Below, piece by piece: positions 15,578 to 23,259 of a stretch of DNA of 41,300 nt. The notes beneath the pieces are model-generated. The model was not told the origin of the DNA and did not search any database. It was given only the letters and a program-made list of their open reading frames with translations. The position numbers and the translations under genes were made by a program. How positions within the stretch are numbered: the first letter of the stretch is position 1; each line of letters starts with the position of its first letter. The stretch comes from Fibrobacter succinogenes (GTDB lineage: Bacteria; Fibrobacterota; Fibrobacteria; Fibrobacterales; Fibrobacteraceae), in NCBI GenBank assembly GCA_902791475.1, contig CADAWC010000036.1, positions 1 through 41,300 on the forward strand, written 5' to 3'.

Positions 15578-17097
15578 TAACTTTGACCGCCGTCACCGCC
15601 ATCTTGCGGGCCGTCATTCGTTTCCTGAATCGAAACGTTCTGCGATTTGTTGACGGTGCCCGGATCCGGCAAGTCGTAACGAGCGCGAATCTTTCGTTCT
15701 TCGGCAAGCTTCGCCGCAATGACGGAATATTCGTTGCCACAAATCTTGCGGCAAGCCGTATCGCGGTCGATTAGCTGGTTGTCGAGCTGCATGATGATTG
15801 CCTGAGTTTCTTTGGTCGGGTCAAGCATGAAGCCCGCGTCGGAATCCCATCGGCAAGAAGTCCACAGCATGTGTGTCAGCGGGTCGTCGAAAAATCCGGG
15901 AGCATTGATGAGGCCACGGGCGACGCACGCCGTCAGGAATTTTTCATAAATCGGCTGGCAGTAGTTCGCAATAAAGTTGTACTTGATTTTCTCGAAGCTC
16001 TTGCGAGATTCCAGCAAGGCCGCACGGACCGCGTTGTAAGAACTGTTGAAAAAGTGTTGAACTTGTTCAGAACTTATGCCGAGCGAGGCTGCGGCCCCGC
16101 GCTGGATGTAGTCAACAAACGGGCTGTAATTCGCATTCGGCCTGGAAGCATTAGCGAACTTGATGTCCTGGGCACCGTTCAGGCGAACAATTCCACCAGG
16201 AGCAAGCTCGACGGCGTCCATGTCGTTCGGGGCGACCTTCTGATCTTCGGCAACATTCCCCAGCAACGGTTCGCTGTTCTCATCCTTGTTCATGATGAGC
16301 ACGGTGAACATCGAAGCGACCACGGCAGCCATCAATTCGCTGTCCTGGTATCGCTCCAACTGCTTCATCTGCATAATCATCTGCGCCATCATAGGTACAC
16401 CGCGACGCTGGTCGCTACGGTCACAGACGAAAGAATGAATCACGTTGCGGGCACCCAACGGGTCAAAGGCGTCGATGCGCACGGTTTCGAAAATATCGCT
16501 GTAGTTATTGATGCCATACGGCACCCTTTTCGTGAAATGGTAGGCAATAGGCTTCCCGCGCTCGCTTGTCTCGATGCCCATGCAGAATTCATCCGTTTCA
16601 AGGTGGCCGAAAGGCTGTCTGCAGCGGTCCGATTCGAGAGTCTTGACGCTCAGTCCATACGGATTTTCGCTGTCGTATTGCGGCAGCGCAAAACATTCTC
16701 CGGTGATAGCCTGGATTTTGATGGCGAGGTCCTGAAGCTGGTAAAAGTCGTTTTTGCCTTCGACATCGCACGAGATATTGTCGGCCCACAGGTCGAAATG
16801 TTTCTGCACCACGCGGGACCAGTTTTCAAGCTTTTCGCGGTCGATTCCCAAAAGTTCAAAATCCGGAATAGGCCGCGCCTTAATTCCGGAACCGACAACG
16901 TTGACGTCGATGCTTTGCACGAGTGCGTGCACGAAAGTGTTGTTCTGGAACAACGAGCGAGCACGCAGCACGAGTTTTTCGCGGTCCGTCCAAAGATCCC
17001 TATCTGCAGAACCTTCGGAAACGAAAAAAGCCCGAAGCGCTTCTGTCAAAAGAGAAGCGCCCTTCCATGCAAGCCCGCTAGTTCCATTCACAGCCAT
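15577..17097 (-). CDS. Portal protein (lambda GpB family)
   Basis: 506 residues from ATG 17097 (GAGG upstream; a TTG three bases earlier is in frame). The family pattern is clear: LRARSLFQNNTFVHALVQSI near residue 50, IKARPIPDFELLG, FALPQYDSENPYGLSVKTLE, the VIHSFVCDRSDQRRGVPMM loop and a C-terminal GGDGGQ tail. Twelve copies form the vertex through which DNA is packaged and to which GpW and GpFII attach. The gene overlaps the cassette motif at its stop. Confidence 0.92.
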   Translation of the reverse strand: MAVNGTSGLAWKGASLLTEALRAFFVSEGSADRDLWTDREKLVLRARSLFQNNTFVHALVQSIDVNVVGSGIKARPIPDFELLGIDREKLENWSRVVQKHFDLWADNISCDVEGKNDFYQLQDLAIKIQAITGECFALPQYDSENPYGLSVKTLESDRCRQPFGHLETDEFCMGIETSERGKPIAYHFTKRVPYGINNYSDIFETVRIDAFDPLGARNVIHSFVCDRSDQRRGVPMMAQMIMQMKQLERYQDSELMAAVVASMFTVLIMNKDENSEPLLGNVAEDQKVAPNDMDAVELAPGGIVRLNGAQDIKFANASRPNANYSPFVDYIQRGAAASLGISSEQVQHFFNSSYNAVRAALLESRKSFEKIKYNFIANYCQPIYEKFLTACVARGLINAPGFFDDPLTHMLWTSCRWDSDAGFMLDPTKETQAIIMQLDNQLIDRDTACRKICGNEYSVIAAKLAEERKIRARYDLPDPGTVNKSQNVSIQETNDGPQDGGDGGQS

Positions 17098-17104
17098 CAA
17101 AACC

Positions 17105-17338
17105 TCAATGCGGAATCGCCCGCATCATGCGGACTCCACCACGGCCGCAAGCTTCATCGAGCTCGGCAGCCTTCAAACGGGAAGCCCAGAGGGTTATCCC
17201 GTCACGAATTTCTTTCAAGTTGGCTCGCGTCAAGGAACGCCCGCCAATGGTATAGCTTTGGCCATTCAATGCCTTTTCTTCAGCGTCGAGATACATCTGC
17301 AGACGCTCACGGCAAGTTGTCGACGATAATAGAGCCAT
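17105..17338 (-). CDS. Head-tail connector (lambda GpW-like)
   Basis: 77 residues (lambda GpW is 68). It lies between terminase and portal as in lambda. The pattern is the short helix-hairpin-helix of GpW: CRERLQMYLDAEEKALNG, a hairpin with YTIGGRSLTRANL, and a second helix EIRDGITLWASRL. GpW seals the portal after packaging. The start is 50 bases after the stop of the 236-residue gene; the gap is filled by the terminator cassette. Confidence 0.85.
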   Translation of the reverse strand: MALLSSTTCRERLQMYLDAEEKALNGQSYTIGGRSLTRANLKEIRDGITLWASRLKAAELDEACGRGGVRMMRAIPH

Positions 17339-17340
17339 GC

Positions 17341-17389
17341 CAAAAAAGTAACCCGCGAAGGCTTTCCTCGCGGGTTGACAGTCTCATCT
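17341..17389 (-). terminator. Late-operon terminator cassette, copy 3
   Basis: The minus strand reads AGATGAGACTG at the stop codon of the upstream gene, then a hairpin (AACCCGCGAGG and CCTTCGCGGGTT), then ACTTTTTTGG. About 40 of 50 positions match the copy at 4130..4180. It sits inside the late operon, between the 236-residue gene and GpW. Confidence 0.6.
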
Positions 17390-18098
17390 ATTTTTTCGGA
17401 TGTTCCAGGCACCATTTCAGGGCCTTGTCAAATTCCTCGTCAAGATGCCGATCGAAAGTTTTCTGGATGATACCGTAAAAATCCCAATTCTTTTTGACAA
17501 CAATCTTGGGAACCAAGACAAAGAACCAATCTATCCATTTTCTCTTTTTCACTCTACGCTTGGCAATAACGTCATAACCTTTTTTCGTGACGTGCGGCAT
17601 GATAAACGCATGTGGTTCATCTACATGGCCAGTCTTTTTTTTCGGATTTTTGAAGTAATAGTCAAGCATACGACTAGCACCGGCACCCGCAACTTTACCA
17701 GCACTATTTATTTTTACGGAACCCCTACTCGTAGGAATCGCCATTTTTTCATAATTTTTCCCGCCTTCGGCTTGGTCTTTTGCAGTCTTTACGCCACCTT
17801 CAGCCTGAATTTTAAACCAATCATACGGGAAAGTCAAATTGACCTTCATGTCGAGGCCGTCTTTCTTGCGATTAGCCTTCTCGACAAGTACGCCCTTCCT
17901 CAGATTTTTCGAAAAGAACCCTTTATTGTGGATGTCGAAAACACCCTGGAAGTTTTTGAAAAGATTCTCGCGGGCCTTGAACGCCGTATTGTTCAGCGCC
18001 TGCTGGGCAGCATACAGCGAATCTTTCACGTCTTGCTTCACTTGCTTCTGAATCGCATCAGCGAATTCCTTGGCAGAATGCGTAATGGTCGTACTCAT
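17388..18098 (-). CDS. Phage protein of unknown function between terminase and GpW
   Basis: 236 residues, basic (Lys-rich C-terminal third with KKKTGHVDEPHAFIMPHVTKK and RRVKKRKWIDWF). The N-terminal half is helical (EFADAIQKQVKQDVKDSLY, ALNNTAFKARENLF), like minor head or tail-completion proteins of the HK97 gp10 type, but the match is not strong enough to name. It overlaps the terminase stop (ATGA-type) and ends at the terminator cassette. Its place in the head module suggests a role in head completion or neck assembly. Confidence 0.6.
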   Translation of the reverse strand: MSTTITHSAKEFADAIQKQVKQDVKDSLYAAQQALNNTAFKARENLFKNFQGVFDIHNKGFFSKNLRKGVLVEKANRKKDGLDMKVNLTFPYDWFKIQAEGGVKTAKDQAEGGKNYEKMAIPTSRGSVKINSAGKVAGAGASRMLDYYFKNPKKKTGHVDEPHAFIMPHVTKKGYDVIAKRRVKKRKWIDWFFVLVPKIVVKKNWDFYGIIQKTFDRHLDEEFDKALKWCLEHPKK

Positions 18099-19954
18099 AG
18101 AGAAATCCCCCTGCTGACTTGACGCTGAACAGGTCGGGCCTGACGCTGTGCAGCCATGTTGCGTGTGAACTTGATTCCGGCCTCGGCCATCTTGTCGACA
18201 TCGACACCTGAAAGCCTCAGTGCACCATAAGCATAATTTCTTGTGTCCAAAGCTTCGTTTCTAGGTCTTATTTTTTTCCAAGCCCACACGCGGGAACCAC
18301 GAACCCACTTCATGACGCGCTTTTCGCTCGTGAGCTGCGCGAAGAATTCGTCATCGTATTCGTCGATATTCGGAAAATGGCAGTAACCGTTCGCGCTCCG
18401 GTCTTCCTGGCACAAATTATTGAAAAGCTGGTCCTTGGCCACGTCGACACCGACCGTCACCACGGTCGCGTTCTGTTGCCTCGACTTGTCCGTGCGCTTG
18501 GGCCTGCTTACCAGCGGACGCCCGACGCCCGCCTTACCGATGCAGGCGAAGATGTTCCGGCCTTCACGCGGGCCCGTAAACCTGTAAACGTCCTCGGTAT
18601 GGTGGCCGCCGGAGTCTATAAGCGTCGCCGCAATGTACAGCTTGTCGCCGTTCGAATTCTCATAACCCGCCGAAAGATGCCGGTCAAGGATTTCCCATAC
18701 CGCCTTTTGCGACGGATCACCCACGAGCACTTTTCGATGGATGCTGTAAGACTGCAATCCAGGAGCCCACCCGACGATTTCAAGTTCAAGACGGTCGTCC
18801 TGGGTATCGACGCCGCACGTCAAAATCACGGCCTCGTCAGGAACTTCGGCACCGTAATCTTCGCGCCGAGCCATCAGGCCATACTGGTCAAGCTGTTGTC
18901 CGGAATCGACGGACCACGCTTCGCCAAGGACGTTGTTGGTGAACGCCTTCAGCTTGTTTATATCGCCCTGCGCTTCCAGGAATTCCGTCACGGCATCGGC
19001 CCACGAGAACCAGCCGAGCGGAGAATAGAGCGCCGAAAGATGGAATGACGGATAAGCACCCTTCTCGTTTTCCGGGACCCACACGCCCGCAGCCATCAGT
19101 TCTGTCTTGTAGTGCTCGCCATATTCCCCGCCGCAATGCGGGCACCGCATTCTTGCAGTCTTGACCATGGAATTCCCTTCGGAATCGTGATCCCACACCA
19201 TGTTCGCCCATTGCCACTTGTGCAGGCATCCGCAATGCGGGCACGGCACGTTGTAGTAACGACGGTCGCCAGCTTCGAACTTCTCGGTGATGCGGCACTC
19301 GCCTTCAATGCCCGGCGTCGAATTCCAGAAGCGCTTTTTTCGCGGGAAGTTCGCCGTTCTCTTTTTCACCAGGTCGCAAGCGTCGCCCTGACCGCCGCAA
19401 TCCTTGGCCCATTCAGAAATTTCGTCGCACAACGCAATTCGAATCGGCATTGAACGTAAGTTCGACGGCGAATTGCTCCATCCGGTAATGAGCGCACCGC
19501 CAGGAAATTCCTTCAGGTACATTTCATCGCCGACAAAGATGTCGTTCAGGCCCATCGCGCTAAATGCCGGAATCTCGCGCTGCTTGATGAAGCGCTTTGC
19601 GGTCTGTTCCGTCGTCTGGAATTGGCCAATCGGTGACGGGCAGTGCTTGATGTAGTACAGCGCCGTGTTGATGAGGACTTCGGTGCCGCCGATTTGCGCC
19701 CCCTTCATAAAGGCCACGTCGGTCGCTGCCGACTGTGGCGAAAGTTCATCCATGATTTCGACCAGGTACGGCGTGCGTTCGTTGCTCCATCGGCCAGGCT
19801 CGCTGGACGCGCTTCCGGAAAGAATACGGTTCTCGGCAGCCCACTGCGAAATCGTCATGTCGGGTGGCGGCATCAGACCGGCAAGGAAGTTCCCTGCCAC
19901 ATAATCGACGTTCGCCTGCAGCGCATCCGAAAGCTTTTCCTGAACTTCAGCCAT
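18095..19954 (-). CDS. Terminase large subunit (lambda GpA family)
   Basis: 619 residues from ATG 19954 (an in-frame GTG precedes it). The N-terminal ATPase has FMKGAQIGGTE as Walker A (lambda-type GAQIGxTE) and IALCDEISEW as Walker B. A treble-clef-like pair of cysteine knuckles (CPHCGCLHKW and CPHCGGEYGEHY) follows. The C-terminal nuclease begins at ILTCGVDTQDDRLELEIVGW. The protein cuts concatemers at cos and drives packaging. It is one residue off the small-subunit gene and followed by head genes. Confidence 0.93.
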   Translation of the reverse strand: MAEVQEKLSDALQANVDYVAGNFLAGLMPPPDMTISQWAAENRILSGSASSEPGRWSNERTPYLVEIMDELSPQSAATDVAFMKGAQIGGTEVLINTALYYIKHCPSPIGQFQTTEQTAKRFIKQREIPAFSAMGLNDIFVGDEMYLKEFPGGALITGWSNSPSNLRSMPIRIALCDEISEWAKDCGGQGDACDLVKKRTANFPRKKRFWNSTPGIEGECRITEKFEAGDRRYYNVPCPHCGCLHKWQWANMVWDHDSEGNSMVKTARMRCPHCGGEYGEHYKTELMAAGVWVPENEKGAYPSFHLSALYSPLGWFSWADAVTEFLEAQGDINKLKAFTNNVLGEAWSVDSGQQLDQYGLMARREDYGAEVPDEAVILTCGVDTQDDRLELEIVGWAPGLQSYSIHRKVLVGDPSQKAVWEILDRHLSAGYENSNGDKLYIAATLIDSGGHHTEDVYRFTGPREGRNIFACIGKAGVGRPLVSRPKRTDKSRQQNATVVTVGVDVAKDQLFNNLCQEDRSANGYCHFPNIDEYDDEFFAQLTSEKRVMKWVRGSRVWAWKKIRPRNEALDTRNYAYGALRLSGVDVDKMAEAGIKFTRNMAAQRQARPVQRQVSRGISL

Positions 19955-19960
19955 CACTAC

Positions 19961-20674
19961 CTAGTCAAGAATGTTGTCAACCGTCTTGCTCGCAATGTCT
20001 TTCAGCGAAGTCAGCGACGCCTTGCGGATCTTTTCGCCTATGGCGTGCTCGCTATCGTCGAAAATCTGCAGAATCTTGTCTTGCTCGATGCCGACCTGTG
20101 CGCAGCGGTCCCTGAACCAGCCGACGATTTCCGGAGCCAACCAAGAATACATCGTCATCATCTTGTCCTGGACGTTTGCGCCCAACTGGTACACCTTAAC
20201 GGCCACCGCATTCTTCGGAACCAGGCGACCTTCCATTTCGTCGGCCTTCAACTTGGCCAAACGGGCCATGTTGTACTCTTTTTGAGCCTTCGCGGTCGCC
20301 AAATCCATCGTTTCCTGGATGGCAGCGCCAAAATCCACGGCGTTCAGATCCGAAGAAATCGAGCTCGGCGAATTCGGATTGTCGTATTCCGGACGATGCG
20401 CAACGGCCTGAGCCATTTCGTTGTCGAAACCGGCTCGCATTTGCCCTCTGGTGGCCGTCGTGACGTGCCGACGGTCGCGCGTTTTCTGGAACTGGACCAC
20501 CGAAAGTGTACGGTGAAAGCATTCCTTGCCTTTCGAATTCTCGAAAGAATCGATTCTGTCGCATTTTTTAGCCTTGGTGATGGCCGCGCAAGAGACTCCG
20601 CACTGGTTTGCCAAAGCCTGTGCCGTGATAAGCTCGTCATCGGTGTAGCTGTGTTGTTGACGCTTGTAATACAT
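19961..20674 (-). CDS. Probable terminase small subunit (Nu1-like)
   Basis: 237 residues, immediately upstream of the large subunit. The N-terminal 60 residues hold a helix-turn-helix (ELITAQALANQCGVSCAAITK) and the middle has the small-terminase signature (AKAQKEYNMARLAKLKADEM, GRLVPKNAV). This is followed by a helical C-terminus that would bind GpA. It should recognise the packaging site. The gene begins after a 190-base gap that carries GC-rich hairpins, a natural place for cos. Confidence 0.78.
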   Translation of the reverse strand: MYYKRQQHSYTDDELITAQALANQCGVSCAAITKAKKCDRIDSFENSKGKECFHRTLSVVQFQKTRDRRHVTTATRGQMRAGFDNEMAQAVAHRPEYDNPNSPSSISSDLNAVDFGAAIQETMDLATAKAQKEYNMARLAKLKADEMEGRLVPKNAVAVKVYQLGANVQDKMMTMYSWLAPEIVGWFRDRCAQVGIEQDKILQIFDDSEHAIGEKIRKASLTSLKDIASKTVDNILD

Positions 20675-20863
20675 ACTTGTATATTTACCAACGTGGTTTA
20701 AAACTTGGTTAAATTGGTCTTATGGTATGAGCGCAAGGGAGTTTAACCCAACTGAAAATCTCAAAAAAACGGCAGGCCGAGCGCCTTCGAGACCACCCAT
20801 AGGGCAGCCACCCAGTAGCAACTCTTTTGACGGCAGGGGTACTCCCCGCCAGGGGTGCCCCCG
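20675..20863. other. Intergenic gap upstream of the terminase genes, candidate cos region
   Basis: 189 bases without a supported gene. It holds two adjacent GC-rich hairpins: 20832..20850 (GGC-A-GGGG, loop TACT, CCCC-GCC) and 20851..20862 (GGGG-TG-CCCC), plus GGTTAAA words at 20707 and 20742. In lambda the cos site lies at the same place. This is inference only; no 12-base cohesive end can be proven here. Confidence 0.3.
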
Positions 20864-21040
20864 CTAGGCGAATTTTTCAAGCAAATCCTTGTTGTACTTG
20901 AACTCTGCACTGCCTGGGAAGGGTATCTTCAAGCGCGTGCAAACCAGTACGCAAGCGTGATAGCTTCGGCCTTCGGGCATTACGCCAGCGCGCAACACAT
21001 CGAGCTCGCTCTTGGTCCAGAACTTATACCGCCGCGCCAT
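20864..21040 (-). CDS. Small basic protein upstream of terminase
   Basis: 58 residues from ATG 21040 with GAGGTG upstream. It overlaps the end of the 93-residue gene by 17 bases. It opens MARRYKFWTKSELDVLR and continues MPEGRSYHACVLVCTR. The pattern WT-x2-EL-x2-L followed by P-x-GRS-x4-C resembles the small Myb-like helix-turn-helix units found in phage HNH endonucleases and regulators. Function unknown; it may regulate or assist packaging. It is too short for most gene callers. Confidence 0.5.
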   Translation of the reverse strand: MARRYKFWTKSELDVLRAGVMPEGRSYHACVLVCTRLKIPFPGSAEFKYNKDLLEKFA

Positions 21041-21305
21041 CCCGCACCTCTTTGACGAATTCGCAGCGCTTGATCATCTCCAGCTTTACGACAGCAAGAA
21101 CATCGCGGACGTTTTCTGGACGCTTCCGCGCAAACTTCTCGCAGATTTCCTTGACGAACAGGTTCGGCCTGCCGTTCACGACGATGCCGACAATCGCACC
21201 GTCGACAATATCGATGTTCACCGTGTACAGATGTCCCTGAAGATTCTTGCCGTGAAAGACAATCTTCTGCCGCTTCACTGCATTTGGCTTTTGTTCCTTT
21301 TTCAT
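21024..21305 (-). CDS. Small protein at the start of the leftward late operon
   Basis: 93 residues from ATG 21305, which has GGAG at good spacing; the longer in-frame reading lacks one. A Lys-rich start (MKKEQKPNAVKRQKIVF) is followed by beta strands (NLQGHLYTVNIDIVDGAIVGIVVNG) and a helical end with RPENVRDVLAVVKLEMIKRC. I do not recognise the family. It is the first gene of the long leftward block, so it could be a late regulator, but nothing in the sequence proves that. The 5' leader carries an inverted copy of the AGATGAGACT word. Confidence 0.55.
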   Translation of the reverse strand: MKKEQKPNAVKRQKIVFHGKNLQGHLYTVNIDIVDGAIVGIVVNGRPNLFVKEICEKFARKRPENVRDVLAVVKLEMIKRCEFVKEVRDGAAV

Positions 21306-21329
21306 GTCCGGCTCCTTTTGTAATAACAT

Positions 21330-22180
21330 CCAAGAAGATGAGACTTGACGTGCAAGTCGGAATCCCTTGACATATCAAAAAGTTAAGACATTGTCAAATG
21401 CACGACAGCGGTGCGACCCGAAACACTTGCAGGGCCGTTTTGCTGCGTTGTTTTGATTGTGCAAAATGGTTAAAATTTGCATTTTACCTAGTTAAATTTT
21501 ACTATTCATAAGTTAAAATAAAGGTTAAAATAAATGTAAAAACCCTTATAAAACAAGGCTTTGCAGGCTTTTACTCGCAATGTACGCGGTTAAAAATAAC
21601 GCCCTGCACTTGGTTAAACCGTGCGCACGATAGCTCACGAGAAACGCACGCGCAAGCAACGGGCACCAGGCACAACGCAACGCCCGCCGGTTTAACCCCG
21701 CGCACGGATTACCTGAAGATTCGGACATTGCCGAAAAAGGCCCGCCGCGCCGGAATCCCACAAGCCGAAACGCCGATGAATGCGCAACGCACACGGCTCT
21801 CTTTTGCCAGCAGGCATACGAGAATGCCCACGACGCTGGAAAGCCCTCAGAACGCGCGCATTAGCCACCAAATCATCAAGAGGAACTGGATGAAATGCGC
21901 TTCGGACTCCGGTCAATCAACGGACAAAGCCCGCGAAGGTTTCCGAGGTCGGAAATAGTTTTCACTATGGAAATTGATTTTCACTATGAAAACGCAATGA
22001 AAACTCAAAATACGATAGTTTTCACTATGGAAACTAATGGTTTTCACTGTGAAAACTACGTGAAAACGAGCTATATATATAATTATTTAAATATAAATAT
22101 ATGTATATGTTGAAAAATGAAGTAAAGGATAAAACATTTTTTCTTTTTGGTTCTTTTTCTTTTTACGGACCAAAACAAAA
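21330..22180. other. Long non-coding region with clustered repeats
   Basis: About 850 bases without a supported gene, bounded by leftward genes on both sides. It contains the word GTTAAA or its complement about seven times (21468, 21491, 21512, 21523, 21588, 21612, 21691) with AT-rich spacers in the first half, and the TTTTCAC palindromes in the second half (21959..22067). TTGAC occurs at 21345 and 21367. This looks like an origin or late promoter/operator region. Reading frames here lack ribosome sites and normal composition. Confidence 0.5.
21959..22067. repeat. Cluster of TTTTCACTRTGAAAA palindromic sites
   Basis: Four 15-base units: TTTTCACTATGGAAA at 21959 and 22019, TTTTCACTATGAAAA at 21978, and the perfect palindrome TTTTCACTGTGAAAA at 22041; half-sites GTGAAAAC at 22060 and ATGAAAAC near 21997. 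Starts are 19, 41 and 22 bases apart, close to whole helical turns. It could be iterons or a multi-site operator for one of the nearby helix-turn-helix proteins. Confidence 0.65.
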
Positions 22181-22196
22181 GCCCGCCGAAGCGGGC
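22181..22196 (-). terminator. Terminator after the leftward regulatory genes
   Basis: On the minus strand GCCCGC-TTCG-GCGGGC is followed directly by TTTTGTTTTG: a short, stable UUCG-type hairpin with a U tract. It lies seven bases past the stop of the 22203..22496 gene, ending that transcript. Confidence 0.8.
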
Positions 22197-22202
22197 ATGG
22201 AA

Positions 22203-22496
22203 TCAAGGCTTTTGGCTGGCTACGCGCACAAACCAGAAAGCCCAAATCGGAACGTCACGCACCTTGCTGTCGGGCAGCTTTGCGCACTCTATCATCCATC
22301 GAATGTAATCCTGGTAATAGATCCGGAAATTTCCGAGCTTGCCCTGACGCATGGCCGGAAGGCCCTCGCGCAGCCACGAATAGACCGAAGCTGTCGAAAC
22401 ACCTTCCTTGGCGGCAAGTTCCTTGGGTGAATAATAACCCATGTCGGGCTCCGCAACCTCGGCTTGCTTGCGGTCTACGACAATACAGTAGAGCAT
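22203..22496 (-). CDS. MerR/excisionase-type DNA-binding protein
   Basis: 97 residues from ATG 22496 (a GTG nine bases upstream is also in frame; neither has a strong ribosome site). The core YYSPKELAAKEGVSTASVYSW followed by LPAMRQGKLGNFRI is the winged-helix pattern shared by excisionases and helix-turn-helix domain-17 proteins (given here as YYSPKELAAKEGVSTASVY). It overlaps the preceding gene by 22 bases and ends just before a terminator. It could be the phage excisionase, although it lies far from the integrase, or a small regulator. Confidence 0.65.
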   Translation of the reverse strand: MLYCIVVDRKQAEVAEPDMGYYSPKELAAKEGVSTASVYSWLREGLPAMRQGKLGNFRIYYQDYIRWMIECAKLPDSKVRDVPIWAFWFVRVASQKP

Positions 22497-22750
22497 TCCG
22501 GACACAGACCACCATCCATCTTGTCGTCGCGTTCGGAAAGCAGTTCGGCACCGCCGTCAAGCTCCTTCGAAATCTCGCTCTCAGCCTTGGTCATCGCGGC
22601 AATGGTAAGCTTTTGCACTTGGTCACTATTGAGGCCAAGCCTTGCCGCTTCTTCTGCAATCTGGATGTGCTCGCGTAGCCACATCCGGAAAGATTTCATA
22701 CAAGTGCGACGGGCCTTGCAGTAGGCCACTTCCATTTCTTCGGCTGTCAT
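22475..22750 (-). CDS. Small helical protein in leftward control operon
   Basis: 91 residues from ATG 22750, which overlaps the stop of the helix-turn-helix gene (ATGA), so it is coupled to it. The body is a helical bundle (MEVAYCKARRTCMKSFRMWL, here in part CKARRTCMKSFRMWL; VQKLTIAAMTKAESEI) and the C-terminus carries a single CPEC knuckle. It has the look of a phage regulatory partner protein. No family is recognised; coding status is supported by coupling and codon pattern. Confidence 0.55.
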   Translation of the reverse strand: MTAEEMEVAYCKARRTCMKSFRMWLREHIQIAEEAARLGLNSDQVQKLTIAAMTKAESEISKELDGGAELLSERDDKMDGGLCPECSTVLS

Positions 22751-23031
22751 GTTTTCTCCTTCGTATTGGTATTGATTCCCAGGTCTTCCAAGAACCGGCT
22801 TGTCGCTTTCATGACGCGGTTCAGGTAGATTTCTTCGTGTTCGGCGAAGACCTCGCCAAAGAGCTCGTAATCTGTAATGCCGAGCCGTTTCAACTCGCGG
22901 ATGATGTCGTAGGTCGGCGTGTTGGTGCCAGCAGCCCACTTGTACACGGTTTCAGGCTTTACGCCAAGCTTTTTTGCGAGCTCTTTCAGGCTCAAGCCCT
23001 TGCGGGCTGCAAATTCCTTTATTTTAAGCAT
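22747..23031 (-). CDS. XRE-family helix-turn-helix regulator
   Basis: 94 residues. Residues 1 to 60 are a clean Cro/CI-type fold: IKEFAARKGLSLKELAKKLG, then VKPETVYKWAAGTNTPTY (recognition helix ETVYKWAAG) and the closing helix IIRELKRLGI. The C-terminal 35 residues are a helical tail (EEIYLNRVMKATSRFLEDLG). It is the first gene of a three-gene leftward operon. The upstream region holds tandem and palindromic sites (23047..23078) that would suit autoregulation. It may be a second repressor or a Cro-like switch. Confidence 0.8.
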   Translation of the reverse strand: MLKIKEFAARKGLSLKELAKKLGVKPETVYKWAAGTNTPTYDIIRELKRLGITDYELFGEVFAEHEEIYLNRVMKATSRFLEDLGINTNTKEKT

Positions 23032-23046
23032 GGTTTTAATATAATA

Positions 23047-23078
23047 AAGTTTTTGTATAAAAAATACAAGTTTTTGTA
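23047..23078. promoter_or_regulatory. Probable operator of the XRE regulator
   Basis: Two direct copies of AAGTTTTTGTA start at 23047 and 23068, 21 bases (two helical turns) apart. Between them lies the palindrome TTGTAT-n5-ATACAA (23053..23069). It is 16 bases upstream of the XRE gene start, where a repressor would block that gene and the divergent 23133 frame. Confidence 0.6.
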
Positions 23079-23132
23079 AAAATTAAGATAAAAAATATAA
23101 ATATTGATATAAAAAGTATTATATTCGTAAAT

Positions 23133-23255
23133 ATGAAAGACGACCTGGAAACATTTGGCTACATTTATGCAATCGTAAAGGCCACGACAGAAAAGGGCTT
23201 GCCAATAAAGCAAGCCCTCGAAAAAATCCGCAAGATCCTAGAAAAACAAAATTAA
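23133..23255 (+). CDS. Possible 40-residue protein, divergent from XRE gene
   Basis: ATG 23133 to TAA 23255 reads MKDDLETFGYIYAIVKATTE and then KGLPIKQALEKIRKILEK, an amphipathic helix pair. There is no Shine-Dalgarno. A TATATT six bases before the ATG would make the message leaderless, as for lambda cI. The composition is gene-like and its stop lies five bases from the stop of the convergent membrane gene. Uncertain. Confidence 0.4.
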   Translation: MKDDLETFGYIYAIVKATTEKGLPIKQALEKIRKILEKQN

Positions 23256-23259
23256 AGAT

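Noticed and set aside
15871..17478. Plus-strand open frame of 535 residues
   Set aside because: Antisense to portal and GpW, crosses several real gene ends and the terminator cassette.
21546..21958. Open frames of 70 to 82 residues on both strands in the long gap
   Set aside because: No ribosome site, odd composition, and overlap with repeat words.
21900..22100. CRISPR-like array
   Set aside because: Repeats are 15-base palindromes with 4 to 26 base spacers, too short for CRISPR and no cas genes.
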